Source of the DNA: Rhodoblastus sp963804045 | Lineage (GTDB): Bacteria; Pseudomonadota; Alphaproteobacteria; Rhizobiales; Beijerinckiaceae | Reading direction: 5' to 3' | DNA length: 64,000 nt | Assembly (NCBI GenBank): GCA_963804045.1 | Contig: CAWDOR010000027.1 | Location: 1 to 64,000, forward strand | Shown here: positions 39,766 through 47,296 of the stretch, piece after piece | How positions within the stretch are numbered: position 1 is the first letter of the stretch | How the letters are laid out: every line of letters starts with the position of its first letter | Program-made: the position numbers and the translations under genes | The notes under the pieces: generated by a model | Databases searched by the model: none | What the model was told of the DNA's origin: nothing | Seen by the model: the letters and a program-made list of their open reading frames with translations, nothing else

Positions 39766-40332
39766 GGCGCGCCTCCCTCGAAATTGATGGCCGGCTTCCC
39801 CGCGAAAACGCGGGAGCGCCTTGAACAACGAAGCATTTTACGCGCGGAGCGCCGCGCGCTGGGAGCGATTGAACCTTGAACAGCCCGGCGCCGCCGAACC
39901 GCCTGCGCGCGGGTCGGAAATAAAACGACCGCTGGCCCGCCCTCAAGGCGTCAAGTCTTTTTAATACAGACACTAAGCTAGCATGGCCGTCCGATCCCGG
40001 CAAGCGCGGAAAACCCCGAGAAGGCCAAGTCTACGAGAGGAACATGACTCCTAGAGGGCGAAGGCTCCCAAGCGACCCCGCCCCGGCGCGCCAGGACAGC
40101 GCGCAAGACGTGGAAAGGATGAGTCCAGTTTTTTACGTCAGTTTTATCTTAGCTATGGACAGGCCCGAGCCGCCGAAGTTAACATGACAGGCTTTGTTAA
40201 CTTTTTGACGTTGCGTGATCTTTCTGTGCGGCAGAGGGCAATTCGACCCAGGCGCGGCCAAGGGGCGAAAGTGATTTTCGGCTCGACGCGCCGCCCGCTC
40301 GCGCAGGACACGCATGCCGAAGGTCCTGGGCC
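39766..40332. other. 567-bp intergenic region between ispH and the 408-residue protein gene
   Basis: This is the longest gene-free stretch in the window and divides two divergent genes. It contains a GC hairpin (CCCGCG-AAAA-CGCGGG, 39799-39814) close to ispH and a symmetrical AT-rich inverted repeat (40176-40203). AT content rises in 40120-40210 relative to flanking DNA. No supported ORF, RNA gene or tRNA is visible. Confidence 0.5.
40176..40203. promoter_or_regulatory. 8-bp inverted repeat upstream of the 408-residue protein gene
   Basis: AAGTTAAC (40176-40183) and GTTAACTT (40196-40203) are perfect complements across 12 bases, followed by TTT. It could be a protein-binding site for the downstream gene at 40333 or a weak terminator. 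Symmetry is clear but the role is inferred. Confidence 0.4.
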
Positions 40333-41559
40333 ATGTTGCTGAAAATTACCGCAAAATTATTGAAATCGGAGAGCTCGGAGACGCGCGCGAAGGAAGGATT
40401 CTGGCGCGCTGTGGAAAGCTATGGCGAAAGTTCCGAAAAACCGTCGGAAACAAGCGCGCCTGGCGGAGCCGACGATCTGGAGAAAGCCATTGTCGATAAA
40501 TTCGCGCTCCGCCTGACGCAAGAGCTCAAATCCCTGTGCAGCCCGAATTATAAGGGACGCTTCGCTTCGGCGAACGGCGCGACGCTTCTCGACCAGCTTC
40601 GCGCCTCCCAGTTCAAGAAAATCAATGTGGAGGAGATCGGCGTCAGCGTCGTTGACGTCAGCTATGGCAGCATGTCCGTCCTGGCGCTGATCCACGGCAT
40701 CGCGACCCTGTCGAAGGCGCTGAAACTGGACGCCATTGGCGTCGAGCGGCTTGTCGATACGGTGGCGTCCACGGTTTTGCAGGATGTGTTTCGCGAGCAG
40801 TTCGGCGGCGGCATCGCCAATGTCCTGCAAGTGGTTTCCGACGCCCATAGTTGCCGCGACGACGATGTCGACACGCGCGACAAAGCCGAAGCCGTCGCCA
40901 ATCCAGGGCCTTCCGAGGCATGGAGCCGTCTCGCGCGCTGGGCCTTGGCCGGCGCCGGCCTCTTGCTCCTGCTTGGCGCGCTGCATTGGCTCCTGAGCGC
41001 CAATTCCGGCGAAATCTCCGCGCTTCGCAAAGACCAGTTGGCGACCGTTCAGACCGTTCTTTCCAATGCGGTCGCCCATGACTTCAATGTCGATCATCTG
41101 GAAGAAGCGATGATCAAGGGGCGGGAGGAGATTCTCAAGACGGACAGCGCCGAGCGGTTGAAACTGGAGGCGATGCTGGTCGAAATGGTCGGCGATGCGC
41201 GCAAGCAGGCCAGTCACGGCGGCGACGAGGCCAAGGCGCCCAACAGCGCCACGACGACGGTCAATGTCTATAATCAGGACAAAGTCTATAACAAGAACAA
41301 GGCGGCGGGGCCTGTCTGCGAAAAAAAGCGCCACCCTCGGCCGAAACCGATCCTTCGCCCCGCGAGAAAGCTGCCGCCGAGGCCTCATTGTAAAAGGCAT
41401 CTGTCGGATGAGGAGCTTGTGCGCTCGCATGGCGAGGTCCTGATCCTGAGCCCGACAACCGCGAGCGACGGCGGCGCCGACGGATCGGCGCCATTGATGG
41501 AAGCGCCGCGTTCCCGCTGCGCGGGCTGGCGCTGGCGTCACCACTGCCACGCGGAATAG
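40333..41559 (+). CDS. Unknown membrane protein with soluble domains on both sides
   Basis: I do not recognise this 408-residue protein. Residues 1-45 are charged and low in complexity. Residues 46-170 seem to be a mixed alpha/beta soluble domain (IVDKFALRLTQELKSLC, GVSVVDVSYGSMSVLALIHG). One membrane helix lies at about 201-222 (WALAGAGLLLLLGALHWLL). After it, a helical segment with many charged residues (224-300) precedes an Asn/Thr/Lys-rich linker (NVYNQDKVYNKNK) and a very basic Pro/Arg/His region, ending in C.GWRWRHHCHAE. The basic tail suggests nucleic acid or cell-wall polyanion contact. It stands alone, 91 bp ahead of a flagellar hook-type gene. Confidence 0.6.
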   Translation: MLLKITAKLLKSESSETRAKEGFWRAVESYGESSEKPSETSAPGGADDLEKAIVDKFALRLTQELKSLCSPNYKGRFASANGATLLDQLRASQFKKINVEEIGVSVVDVSYGSMSVLALIHGIATLSKALKLDAIGVERLVDTVASTVLQDVFREQFGGGIANVLQVVSDAHSCRDDDVDTRDKAEAVANPGPSEAWSRLARWALAGAGLLLLLGALHWLLSANSGEISALRKDQLATVQTVLSNAVAHDFNVDHLEEAMIKGREEILKTDSAERLKLEAMLVEMVGDARKQASHGGDEAKAPNSATTTVNVYNQDKVYNKNKAAGPVCEKKRHPRPKPILRPARKLPPRPHCKRHLSDEELVRSHGEVLILSPTTASDGGADGSAPLMEAPRSRCAGWRWRHHCHAE

Positions 41560-41650
41560 CGCTCCGACGTTCGGGCTTTCGCAATCGACCAAGCTTCGGG
41601 CAAGCCTGCGCGCCCATGCTGGCGCCTTGCGTGATGCGGGAGAGACGAGC

Positions 41651-42484
41651 ATGGGCCTATATGATTTAGTGGTCGCCAGCGTGGGCGGCATGGCCGCGCA
41701 ATCCAACGCGCTGACCAATATTGGCCAGAATGTCGCCAATCTCGCGACGGTCGGCTACAAGCGGACCACGACCAATTTCGCCTCCATGGTCAATCAGCCC
41801 CAATGGCGACAGCTCGAAACCGGCGCGACGACATTTTCGCCGCTGAATTCCGGCGGCGTGACCACCAATAGCGTCACCCGCGTCCTGTCGCAGGGAACCC
41901 TGACGACGACCAGTTCGGCCACCGATCTCGCCGTCAACGGCCTGGGCATGTTCGTCGTCTCCGACAGCTCCGGAAACGCCTATCTCACCCGTTCCGGCTC
42001 CTTCGTCGCCGACGCCAATGGCAATCTGGTCAATTCCAACGGCTATTACCTGATGTCCTATGGCGCTTCGGGGTCGCAAAGCGGCAGCACGATCACAGGG
42101 CTGGAAAAGGTCAATGTCGGCGCGGCGCAGTCCGGCACGGTGGCTATTTCCAGCAATGGCGCATTGTCCTATCAGAACGCCGCCGGCGCCACGGTGACGC
42201 CCTATCACATCCCGCTGGTGACCACGCCGAGCATGGAAAACCTCGCGCAAAGCACCGGCAATGTATTTTCCCTGACCGAAGCCGCGGGAACGCCCACGGT
42301 CGCGCTGCCGGGAACCGGCAATCTCGGCGCGATCACCTCGGGAAGTCTTGAACAGTCCACCGCCGACGCCGCCACCGAATTGTCCAACATGATCGTCGCC
42401 CAATATGACTTCCGCGCCAATTCCGAGGCGATGAAAGCCGGCACGGACATGATGTCGACCCTGGTCAATCTGAAGGTGACCTGA
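41651..42484 (+). CDS. Orphan flagellar hook-basal body type protein (FlgE/FlgF/FlgG family)
   Basis: The 277-residue protein has the N-terminal rod/hook signature with the ANLATVGYKRTTTNF pattern (the canonical ANxxTxGYK box), a central FlaE/hook-like beta region (TDLAVNGLGMFVVSDSSG, LTRSGSFVADANGNLV), and the C-terminal heptad SNMIVAQYDFRANSEAMKAGTDM that forms the axial coiled coil. Length is closer to FlgF/FlgG than to full FlgE. No other flagellar gene lies in the window, which is unusual for this family. ATG 41651 is preceded by GGGAGAG. Its 3' end overlaps the convergent YkgJ gene by 20 bp. Confidence 0.85.
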   Translation: MGLYDLVVASVGGMAAQSNALTNIGQNVANLATVGYKRTTTNFASMVNQPQWRQLETGATTFSPLNSGGVTTNSVTRVLSQGTLTTTSSATDLAVNGLGMFVVSDSSGNAYLTRSGSFVADANGNLVNSNGYYLMSYGASGSQSGSTITGLEKVNVGAAQSGTVAISSNGALSYQNAAGATVTPYHIPLVTTPSMENLAQSTGNVFSLTEAAGTPTVALPGTGNLGAITSGSLEQSTADAATELSNMIVAQYDFRANSEAMKAGTDMMSTLVNLKVT

Positions 42485-42998
42485 GGCCGTCCTCGGCGGC
42501 TGGAATTCGGAACGCTTCGCGTCTCAAGCCGCTGGCGTCGCGCCGCACGCCAATACGGTCGCCTTCCCGCATCGCGCCGAGTTCGACCTCGCCGTCGGGA
42601 AAAATCACCAAGGCGCGGGCGCCCACACGGACCAGCACCAGGGCGTCGCGCTTTTCCGCCAGCCGCGCCCAGCTTTTCAGCTTGTCATGAAAGGGTTTTC
42701 GCCGCCAGGCGCCCGGCTGGGCGGCGTCGACGTGAACGGCGACCATCTGGCCGTCGCCCTCCAGCGTCACCACCATTTTGGCGCGCGGCGGAAACCAGGC
42801 TTCGTCGAAATCGGGATTGGTCAGCCAGCCGCACATGAAGCTCCGGCATTCGCCCGGCCGTTCCTGGTAAATCGCACAGCCTTTTCCGGGCTGGCAATGG
42901 TCGCACCAGCGTCCCCAGGGCTTGTCGATCTCGGCGATTTTCATCACCTTGCAGCACAGCGCGCAGGCGCCGCAGGCGCGACCGGCGACTGGCTCCAT
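42465..42998 (-). CDS. YkgJ-type zinc/iron-chelating cysteine-cluster protein
   Basis: The 177-residue protein has the N-terminal cysteine cluster CGACALCCK, with further cysteines in WCDHCQPGKGCAIY and ECRSFMCGW. These match the YkgJ/UPF0153 family, in which eight cysteines chelate zinc or iron. The C-terminal half (80-177) carries a small beta-rich domain of no clear identity. The start 42998 overlaps the preceding Sel1 protein stop by one base (TGATG). Function of the family is not established; related proteins bind Fe-S clusters. Confidence 0.82.
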   Translation of the reverse strand: MEPVAGRACGACALCCKVMKIAEIDKPWGRWCDHCQPGKGCAIYQERPGECRSFMCGWLTNPDFDEAWFPPRAKMVVTLEGDGQMVAVHVDAAQPGAWRRKPFHDKLKSWARLAEKRDALVLVRVGARALVIFPDGEVELGAMREGDRIGVRRDASGLRREAFRIPAAEDGLRSPSD

Positions 42999-43579
42999 CA
43001 AAATTGCGGTTGTCGATAATGGGCGAGGTCGGCGGTCGGCGTCACCGCTTCCGGGTCGTAATCATGCGCCGCCAATTCCTTCGCCGTCTTGTCGCCGGCC
43101 GCCGCCGATTTGTCGATCAACTCCTTGCCCAGGGCGCGATCCTGAGCCACGCCATGGCCGCGCAGCACGTCCAGGCCATAGTTCAACTGGCCGATGGGCG
43201 ATCCGGTTTCCGCCAATTTGCGATCCCATGCGGCGGCGGCGACCGGATTGGAGGGCCGGTCGTAACCATTCTCCTCGGTCCAGGCCGCCCAGGGCATGGC
43301 ATAGGGATTGCCGTGCTCGGCGCAGCGTTCGAAAATCCGCCGCGCCGGCTCGTGCCAGCCCATTTTGGCCAGGGGATAGCCATACATGCACATGGCCGGG
43401 TCGAAGCGCTCATCCTTGGAGCGTTCGGCCCAATATTGCACGCTCAACTCCCCCTCCTGATTGAGCGTTCCCACCTCGTCGTCCGGCTTCTCGGCGACCG
43501 GCCCCGCATAGGCCAGCGGCGCGGACAAGGCCGCGCCAAGCGCGAAAATCAAAACTGCGAATTCATTGCGAAGCGTCAT
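42998..43579 (-). CDS. Secreted Sel1-repeat-like protein
   Basis: The 193-residue protein has a signal peptide (ending YAGP, about residue 27) and helical repeats of Sel1/TPR type: MYGYPLAKMGWHEPARRIFERCAEHG, then AAAWDRKLAETGSPIGQLNYGLDVLRGHGVAQDR. Sel1 proteins scaffold protein complexes. GGAG six bases before ATG 43579 decides the start; a second ATG at 43591 lacks it. The gene is 15 bp downstream of a four-helix membrane protein and directly upstream of a YkgJ protein, so the three are co-transcribed. Confidence 0.75.
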   Translation of the reverse strand: MTLRNEFAVLIFALGAALSAPLAYAGPVAEKPDDEVGTLNQEGELSVQYWAERSKDERFDPAMCMYGYPLAKMGWHEPARRIFERCAEHGNPYAMPWAAWTEENGYDRPSNPVAAAAWDRKLAETGSPIGQLNYGLDVLRGHGVAQDRALGKELIDKSAAAGDKTAKELAAHDYDPEAVTPTADLAHYRQPQF

Positions 43580-43594
43580 CGAAGGCTCCAATCG

Positions 43595-43984
43595 TCAAAG
43601 GGGATAAACAAGAATGCAGGCCGCCGTCGCGGCGCCCCAGAACAGAATTTCCGCCGTTTCCGTCCACGGCTGGATCTTGCGCAGCGCGCCGTCGATGTGC
43701 ACCGCGACCATGATGGCGCAGAACAGCCCGATCGCCAGGACCGCGACCGGCGTGATCGCGGCGTTGCGGCTGCCCTGCCAGAGCAGAATTTCCATGGAAA
43801 TCGCCAAGGCGCCCAGACAGCGCCCGAAATAATAGGCGAGGTCGGGGTCGTCGGGCAGCCGCCAGAGGAACAGACGCGCCCAGGACATCGGCGCCAGCGT
43901 CAGCGGCAGGACGAAGACCGGCAGCGTCGCCGCCACGAACCAGAACAGGAAGTTTTGCGCCTGAGAACCATAGATTCCGATCAT
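43595..43984 (-). CDS. Four-helix integral membrane protein
   Basis: This 129-residue protein shows four hydrophobic helices (about 9-31, 48-68, 72-97, 108-128), and little else. The start 43984 is set by an excellent GGGAGGA five bases upstream; the longer frame reaches back into the terminator after pqqA. It begins a transcript with the Sel1 and YkgJ genes. I do not recognise the family. Confidence 0.6.
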   Translation of the reverse strand: MIGIYGSQAQNFLFWFVAATLPVFVLPLTLAPMSWARLFLWRLPDDPDLAYYFGRCLGALAISMEILLWQGSRNAAITPVAVLAIGLFCAIMVAVHIDGALRKIQPWTETAEILFWGAATAACILVYPL

Positions 43985-44051
43985 TTTTCCTCCCGGGTTT
44001 TCGCGGGCGACACGCGAGCCCACACCCTTGGCGAGAGAAAATCGGAAATGC

Positions 44052-44091
44052 AAAAGCCCGAAACGACGCTCAAGCGAAGCGCGTTCCGGGC
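44052..44091 (-). terminator. Intrinsic terminator after pqqA
   Basis: On the minus strand GCCCGGAACG (44082-44091) pairs with CGTTTCGGGC (44056-44065) with one G-T wobble; an inner GCG/CGC extension is visible. TTTT follows. It makes pqqA a separate, short transcript. Confidence 0.8.
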
Positions 44092-44123
44092 GGCGCCATG
44101 GAGGAATGGCGGGAATGTTCAGT

Positions 44124-44201
44124 TCAGATTTCGGCCGACATATAGCTGGTGACTTCCATGCCAACGCAGACTTCGCAGGCTTCCGGGGCGGTCCAGGTCA
44201 T
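44124..44201 (-). CDS. pqqA: Coenzyme PQQ precursor peptide PqqA (orphan)
   Basis: A 25-codon gene with start ATG 44201 and stop at 44124 encodes MTWTAPEACEVCVGMEVTSY followed by MSAEI. The core CVGMEVTSYxSAEI matches the PqqA of Methylobacterium extorquens as I recall it. Glu16 and Tyr20, the residues PqqE joins to make PQQ, are correctly spaced (ExxxY). GGGAG sits upstream (about 44210-44214), and a strong terminator follows. No pqqB, C, D or E gene is in the window, which is common in methylotrophs with several pqqA copies. Two cysteines (C9, C12) give a CEVC motif; the Methylobacterium peptide has one. Confidence 0.88.
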   Translation of the reverse strand: MTWTAPEACEVCVGMEVTSYMSAEI

Positions 44202-44388
44202 TTCGCGTCTCCCTCATGTTTGGTTTTGCGGCTTCGGCGGCTGGCCGTGAGCCTATGATCGTTTGTAAGCCGCGCCGGAGGCGAAAGGGTCACCCGCCCG
44301 GGAGAAATTTGTAAGATTCCTGTCAGCTCCGCCCCTCGTGAGCTTTCCGCGCGCTCGCCGCGCAAGCCTCGATCCAGACGACAGGAGT

Positions 44389-45705
44389 TCACACCGCCCG
44401 GGCCAGTCGCAGGAAGGTCTCGACCTTGTCGCTCAGCGCGGTCGATTGCCGCGACAGCGCATCCGAGGCGCCCAGCACCTCTTGCGCCGCGTGGCCAGTC
44501 TCGGCGGCGGCGTGGCTGACCCCGACAATATTCATCGCGACATCGTGGGCGCCCGCGGCCGCCTCGTGGACATTGCGCGCGATTTCCTGCGTGGCTTCGC
44601 CCTGTTGCTCGACCTGGCCGGAGATGGCGGCCACATTCCGGTTCAACTCCTCGATCCGCGCATTGATCGAATGGATCGCCCGCCCGGCGTTTTTGGTCGC
44701 ATTCTGAATTTCCGCGATCGCGGCGGTGATTTCCTCGGTGGCCCTGGCGGTCTGGCTGGCCAAACTCTTGACTTCGCTGGCGACGACGGCGAAGCCCTTG
44801 CCGGCTTCTCCAGCGCGCGCCGCCTCGATCGTCGCGTTCAGGGCGAGGAGATTGGTCTGGCCGGCGATGTCATGAATGAGATTGACGATGGCGCTGATCT
44901 TGCCCGCATTTTCGATCAGATCCTCAACCACGGCGGCGGCGCCGTTGGCTTCGTCCACGGCGCCGCTGGCGGCCGATGAGGCCTGCGCCGTCTGATGCAG
45001 GATCTCCGCGACCGACCGCGACAATTGCTCGGCGGAGGCGGCCACGCCCTGAATATTGACGCTGGCCTGTTCCGACGCCGCGGCGACGCTGGCGGACTGG
45101 CTGCGGGCGCCGCTGGCGGCCTCGGACATGGATCGGGATATCGCCTGCAAGGACTGGCCGGCGGAAGAAATCGTCGACAATGTGCCTTTCACATCGGCGT
45201 CGAAATCGACGAGGAGATGGCTGAGCTTGCCGCCGCGCGCCTCGCGCTCCTTGACCAGGGCGTCCTGATAGACGGAGATCGCGATGTCCATGTCGAGCAG
45301 AACCGCGGCGTTGACCGCGCGCGCGGTCGCCTTTTGCTTGGCCGGCGACCAGCGATAGGCTTCGAGCACATGGCCGATGAGATGGGCCAGGACGAATTGA
45401 TAGCCGCCGATATAATAGCGCGGCTCCAGACCTATTTTCTGATGCGCCATGCCGATGGCGCGCACGCCCTGGAAATAAGCCTCGTCGAACTGGCCCGAGA
45501 ACAGCCGTCGCCAATGGTTTTCCTGAGCCTTTTTCAGGCGCGGCGTCTGATCGCCGACCAGTTTGGCCAGCTCCGGCACGGAGCCCGCCAAGGCGTAAAA
45601 GCCGTCGAGGATTTCGGGGAGCTTCGGCTCGATGATTTTCCAGGCTTCCGGCAGGATCTGACGCACCTGGGCGTCAACGCCAAGCAATTTCAATGTTTCG
45701 TGCAT
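44389..45705 (-). CDS. Globin-coupled chemotaxis receptor (HemAT-like)
   Basis: This soluble 438-residue protein has an N-terminal protoglobin/globin-coupled sensor domain (about 5-155, proximal-His region AHQKIGLEPRYYIGGYQ) and a C-terminal methyl-accepting chemotaxis domain (about 210-430), with the conserved tip DIAGQTNLLALNATIEAARAGEAGKGFAVVASEV. It binds haem and probably senses oxygen for aerotaxis. The start 45705 gives the expected length; a longer frame extends upstream into the barrel gene. It is divergent from the outer-membrane barrel gene and has no che genes nearby. Confidence 0.9.
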   Translation of the reverse strand: MHETLKLLGVDAQVRQILPEAWKIIEPKLPEILDGFYALAGSVPELAKLVGDQTPRLKKAQENHWRRLFSGQFDEAYFQGVRAIGMAHQKIGLEPRYYIGGYQFVLAHLIGHVLEAYRWSPAKQKATARAVNAAVLLDMDIAISVYQDALVKEREARGGKLSHLLVDFDADVKGTLSTISSAGQSLQAISRSMSEAASGARSQSASVAAASEQASVNIQGVAASAEQLSRSVAEILHQTAQASSAASGAVDEANGAAAVVEDLIENAGKISAIVNLIHDIAGQTNLLALNATIEAARAGEAGKGFAVVASEVKSLASQTARATEEITAAIAEIQNATKNAGRAIHSINARIEELNRNVAAISGQVEQQGEATQEIARNVHEAAAGAHDVAMNIVGVSHAAAETGHAAQEVLGASDALSRQSTALSDKVETFLRLARAV

Positions 45706-45927
45706 TTCCGCCCCGCTGCTTCCGCCAAAGGTCGAGGACGAGCCGAATTGCCCCCCCGAAGTCACATTTGGCAGACTTGCCCAAGACTCTTGCGCGAAAC
45801 ATGCGGCGGCGCCGGGCGCGACCTCGATGTCGGCGCGGCAAAGCCAAGGAATTGGCGCCCAGGAGGTTTTTGCGGTAGAAAGGCGAAAGAGGGCGCGACC
45901 GATCGCTCCCCGAAGGAATTTGCGGCC

Positions 45928-46599
45928 ATGCGTCACCCGATTTGCCTTTCCGTCCTTCTTGTCCTGGCCGCGCCGGCTTTCGCCGCCGATCTGCCCTCGA
46001 CCAAGGCCGCCTTCGCCCCGCCGGACGCGCCCTACGCCTGGAGCGGTTTTTATGCCGGCGTCAGCGGCGGCTACGCCTGGGCCAACACCACCACGGGTTC
46101 GGGCGCGCTGCGCGCCACCTATGGCGCTGCGCCCGCGCCGCAAGGCGGCTTCGGCGCCATCCAGGGCGGCTATCTCGCCGAATATCCGAACAGGTGGGTT
46201 CTCGGCGTCGAAGGCGCGGTTCTGCCCGGCAGCGCCACCAACACGGTCGGCGTGGCCGGCGTGTCGAAATTGACCACGACCAGCAATTTCGCCGCCTCGG
46301 CGCGCGTCCGCCTCGGCTATGACGCCGGACAGTTCATGCCCTATCTCGCCGGCGGCATCGCCTTCGCCTCCAACACAGCCAAGGGATTCGACCCCGCCCA
46401 TCCCGGCGGCTTCTCGGTTTCCACCGTCCATCCGGGCATGACCATCGGCGCCGGCCTGGAATATGCCTTCGCCCAGCATTGGACCGCGCGGGTGGAATAT
46501 GATTTCACCGCCTTCGGCAATAAGTCCTATCTCGGCAATCCCCGCGCCGCCAACGCCAATTTCCTTGGCGCCGGCGTGAATTATCTCTACGGACACTGA
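45928..46599 (+). CDS. Outer-membrane beta-barrel protein (Omp25/31-like)
   Basis: The 223-residue protein has a signal peptide (residues 1-20, AFAADLP cleavage) and an eight-strand barrel pattern of alternating hydrophobics with WSGFYAGVSGGYAW, GFGAIQGGY, GVEGAV, ARVRLGYD, MPYLAGGIAF, ARVEYDFTAFGNKSY and a terminal aromatic pattern NYLYGH. It resembles Rhizobiales Omp25/31-type porin-like proteins with unknown transport. Start ATG 45928 has an AAGGA in front. Function beyond structural/outer-membrane roles is not evident. Confidence 0.85.
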   Translation: MRHPICLSVLLVLAAPAFAADLPSTKAAFAPPDAPYAWSGFYAGVSGGYAWANTTTGSGALRATYGAAPAPQGGFGAIQGGYLAEYPNRWVLGVEGAVLPGSATNTVGVAGVSKLTTTSNFAASARVRLGYDAGQFMPYLAGGIAFASNTAKGFDPAHPGGFSVSTVHPGMTIGAGLEYAFAQHWTARVEYDFTAFGNKSYLGNPRAANANFLGAGVNYLYGH

Positions 46600-46612
46600 C
46601 AAGTCCGGCGGT

Positions 46613-47296
46613 TCAGTCGTAGCGATAGCCGACGCCATGCACGGTCTGGATGATTCGCGGATGCGCGGGGTCCAGCTCGATTTTCTTGCGCAGCGACGAG
46701 ACATATTGGTCGAGCGCGCGGCTGTTGGGCATATAGCCGCGCCCCCAGGCGAGATCGAACAATTCGTCGCGCGACACCGCCTTGCCCTTGCGCTGGTGCA
46801 GCGCCTGCAACACCGCCAGTTCGCGCGGCGCCAGATCGATGCTCCTGTCGCCGCGCGCGGCGCGCAGCGCCTGCGGGTCTATGGCCAGATCGCCCATGAC
46901 AAAGCTTAACTCCGCCGCCGGCGCCGGGGCCGGCGCCTTCACCCGGCGCAGCGCCGCCTTGATCCGCGCCACCAGTTCGCGCGCCGAGAACGGCTTCGCC
47001 ACGTAATCGTCGGCGCCGATCTCCAGCCCGACGACGCGGTCGATCTCGGCGCCCTTGGCCGAGAGCAGCAGGATCGGCGTCACCGCGTCGACCGCGCGGA
47101 TGCGCCGGCAAAGGTTCAGGCCGTCGAGACGCGGCATCATCACGTCGAACAGGCAAAGCGCCGGGGCCTGCTGGCTGAAGGCGGTCCAGGCCGCCTCGCC
47201 ATCCTCGGCGACAATGCAGTCCAGCCCCTCCAGCGCCAGCAGATCGACCAATCCGGCGCGCAGATTGGCGTCATCCTCGGCGATCAGAATTTTCAT
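46613..47296 (-). CDS. OmpR-family response regulator
   Basis: The 227-residue protein has a receiver domain with phosphorylation at Asp51 (CLFDVMMPRLDG), conserved Thr/Ser and Lys (LLLSAKGAE, KPFSARELVAR) and a C-terminal OmpR/PhoB winged helix (DLAPRELAVLQALHQRKGKAVSRDELFD, TVHGVGYRYD). It is co-transcribed with the histidine kinase upstream; the kinase stop overlaps its start as ATGA. The regulon is unknown. Confidence 0.93.
   Translation of the reverse strand: MKILIAEDDANLRAGLVDLLALEGLDCIVAEDGEAAWTAFSQQAPALCLFDVMMPRLDGLNLCRRIRAVDAVTPILLLSAKGAEIDRVVGLEIGADDYVAKPFSARELVARIKAALRRVKAPAPAPAAELSFVMGDLAIDPQALRAARGDRSIDLAPRELAVLQALHQRKGKAVSRDELFDLAWGRGYMPNSRALDQYVSSLRKKIELDPAHPRIIQTVHGVGYRYD

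Noticed and set aside
40314..40499. A 61-codon plus-strand frame ahead of the 408-residue protein
   Set aside because: It overlaps the start of the better-supported 40333 gene in another frame and has no RBS.
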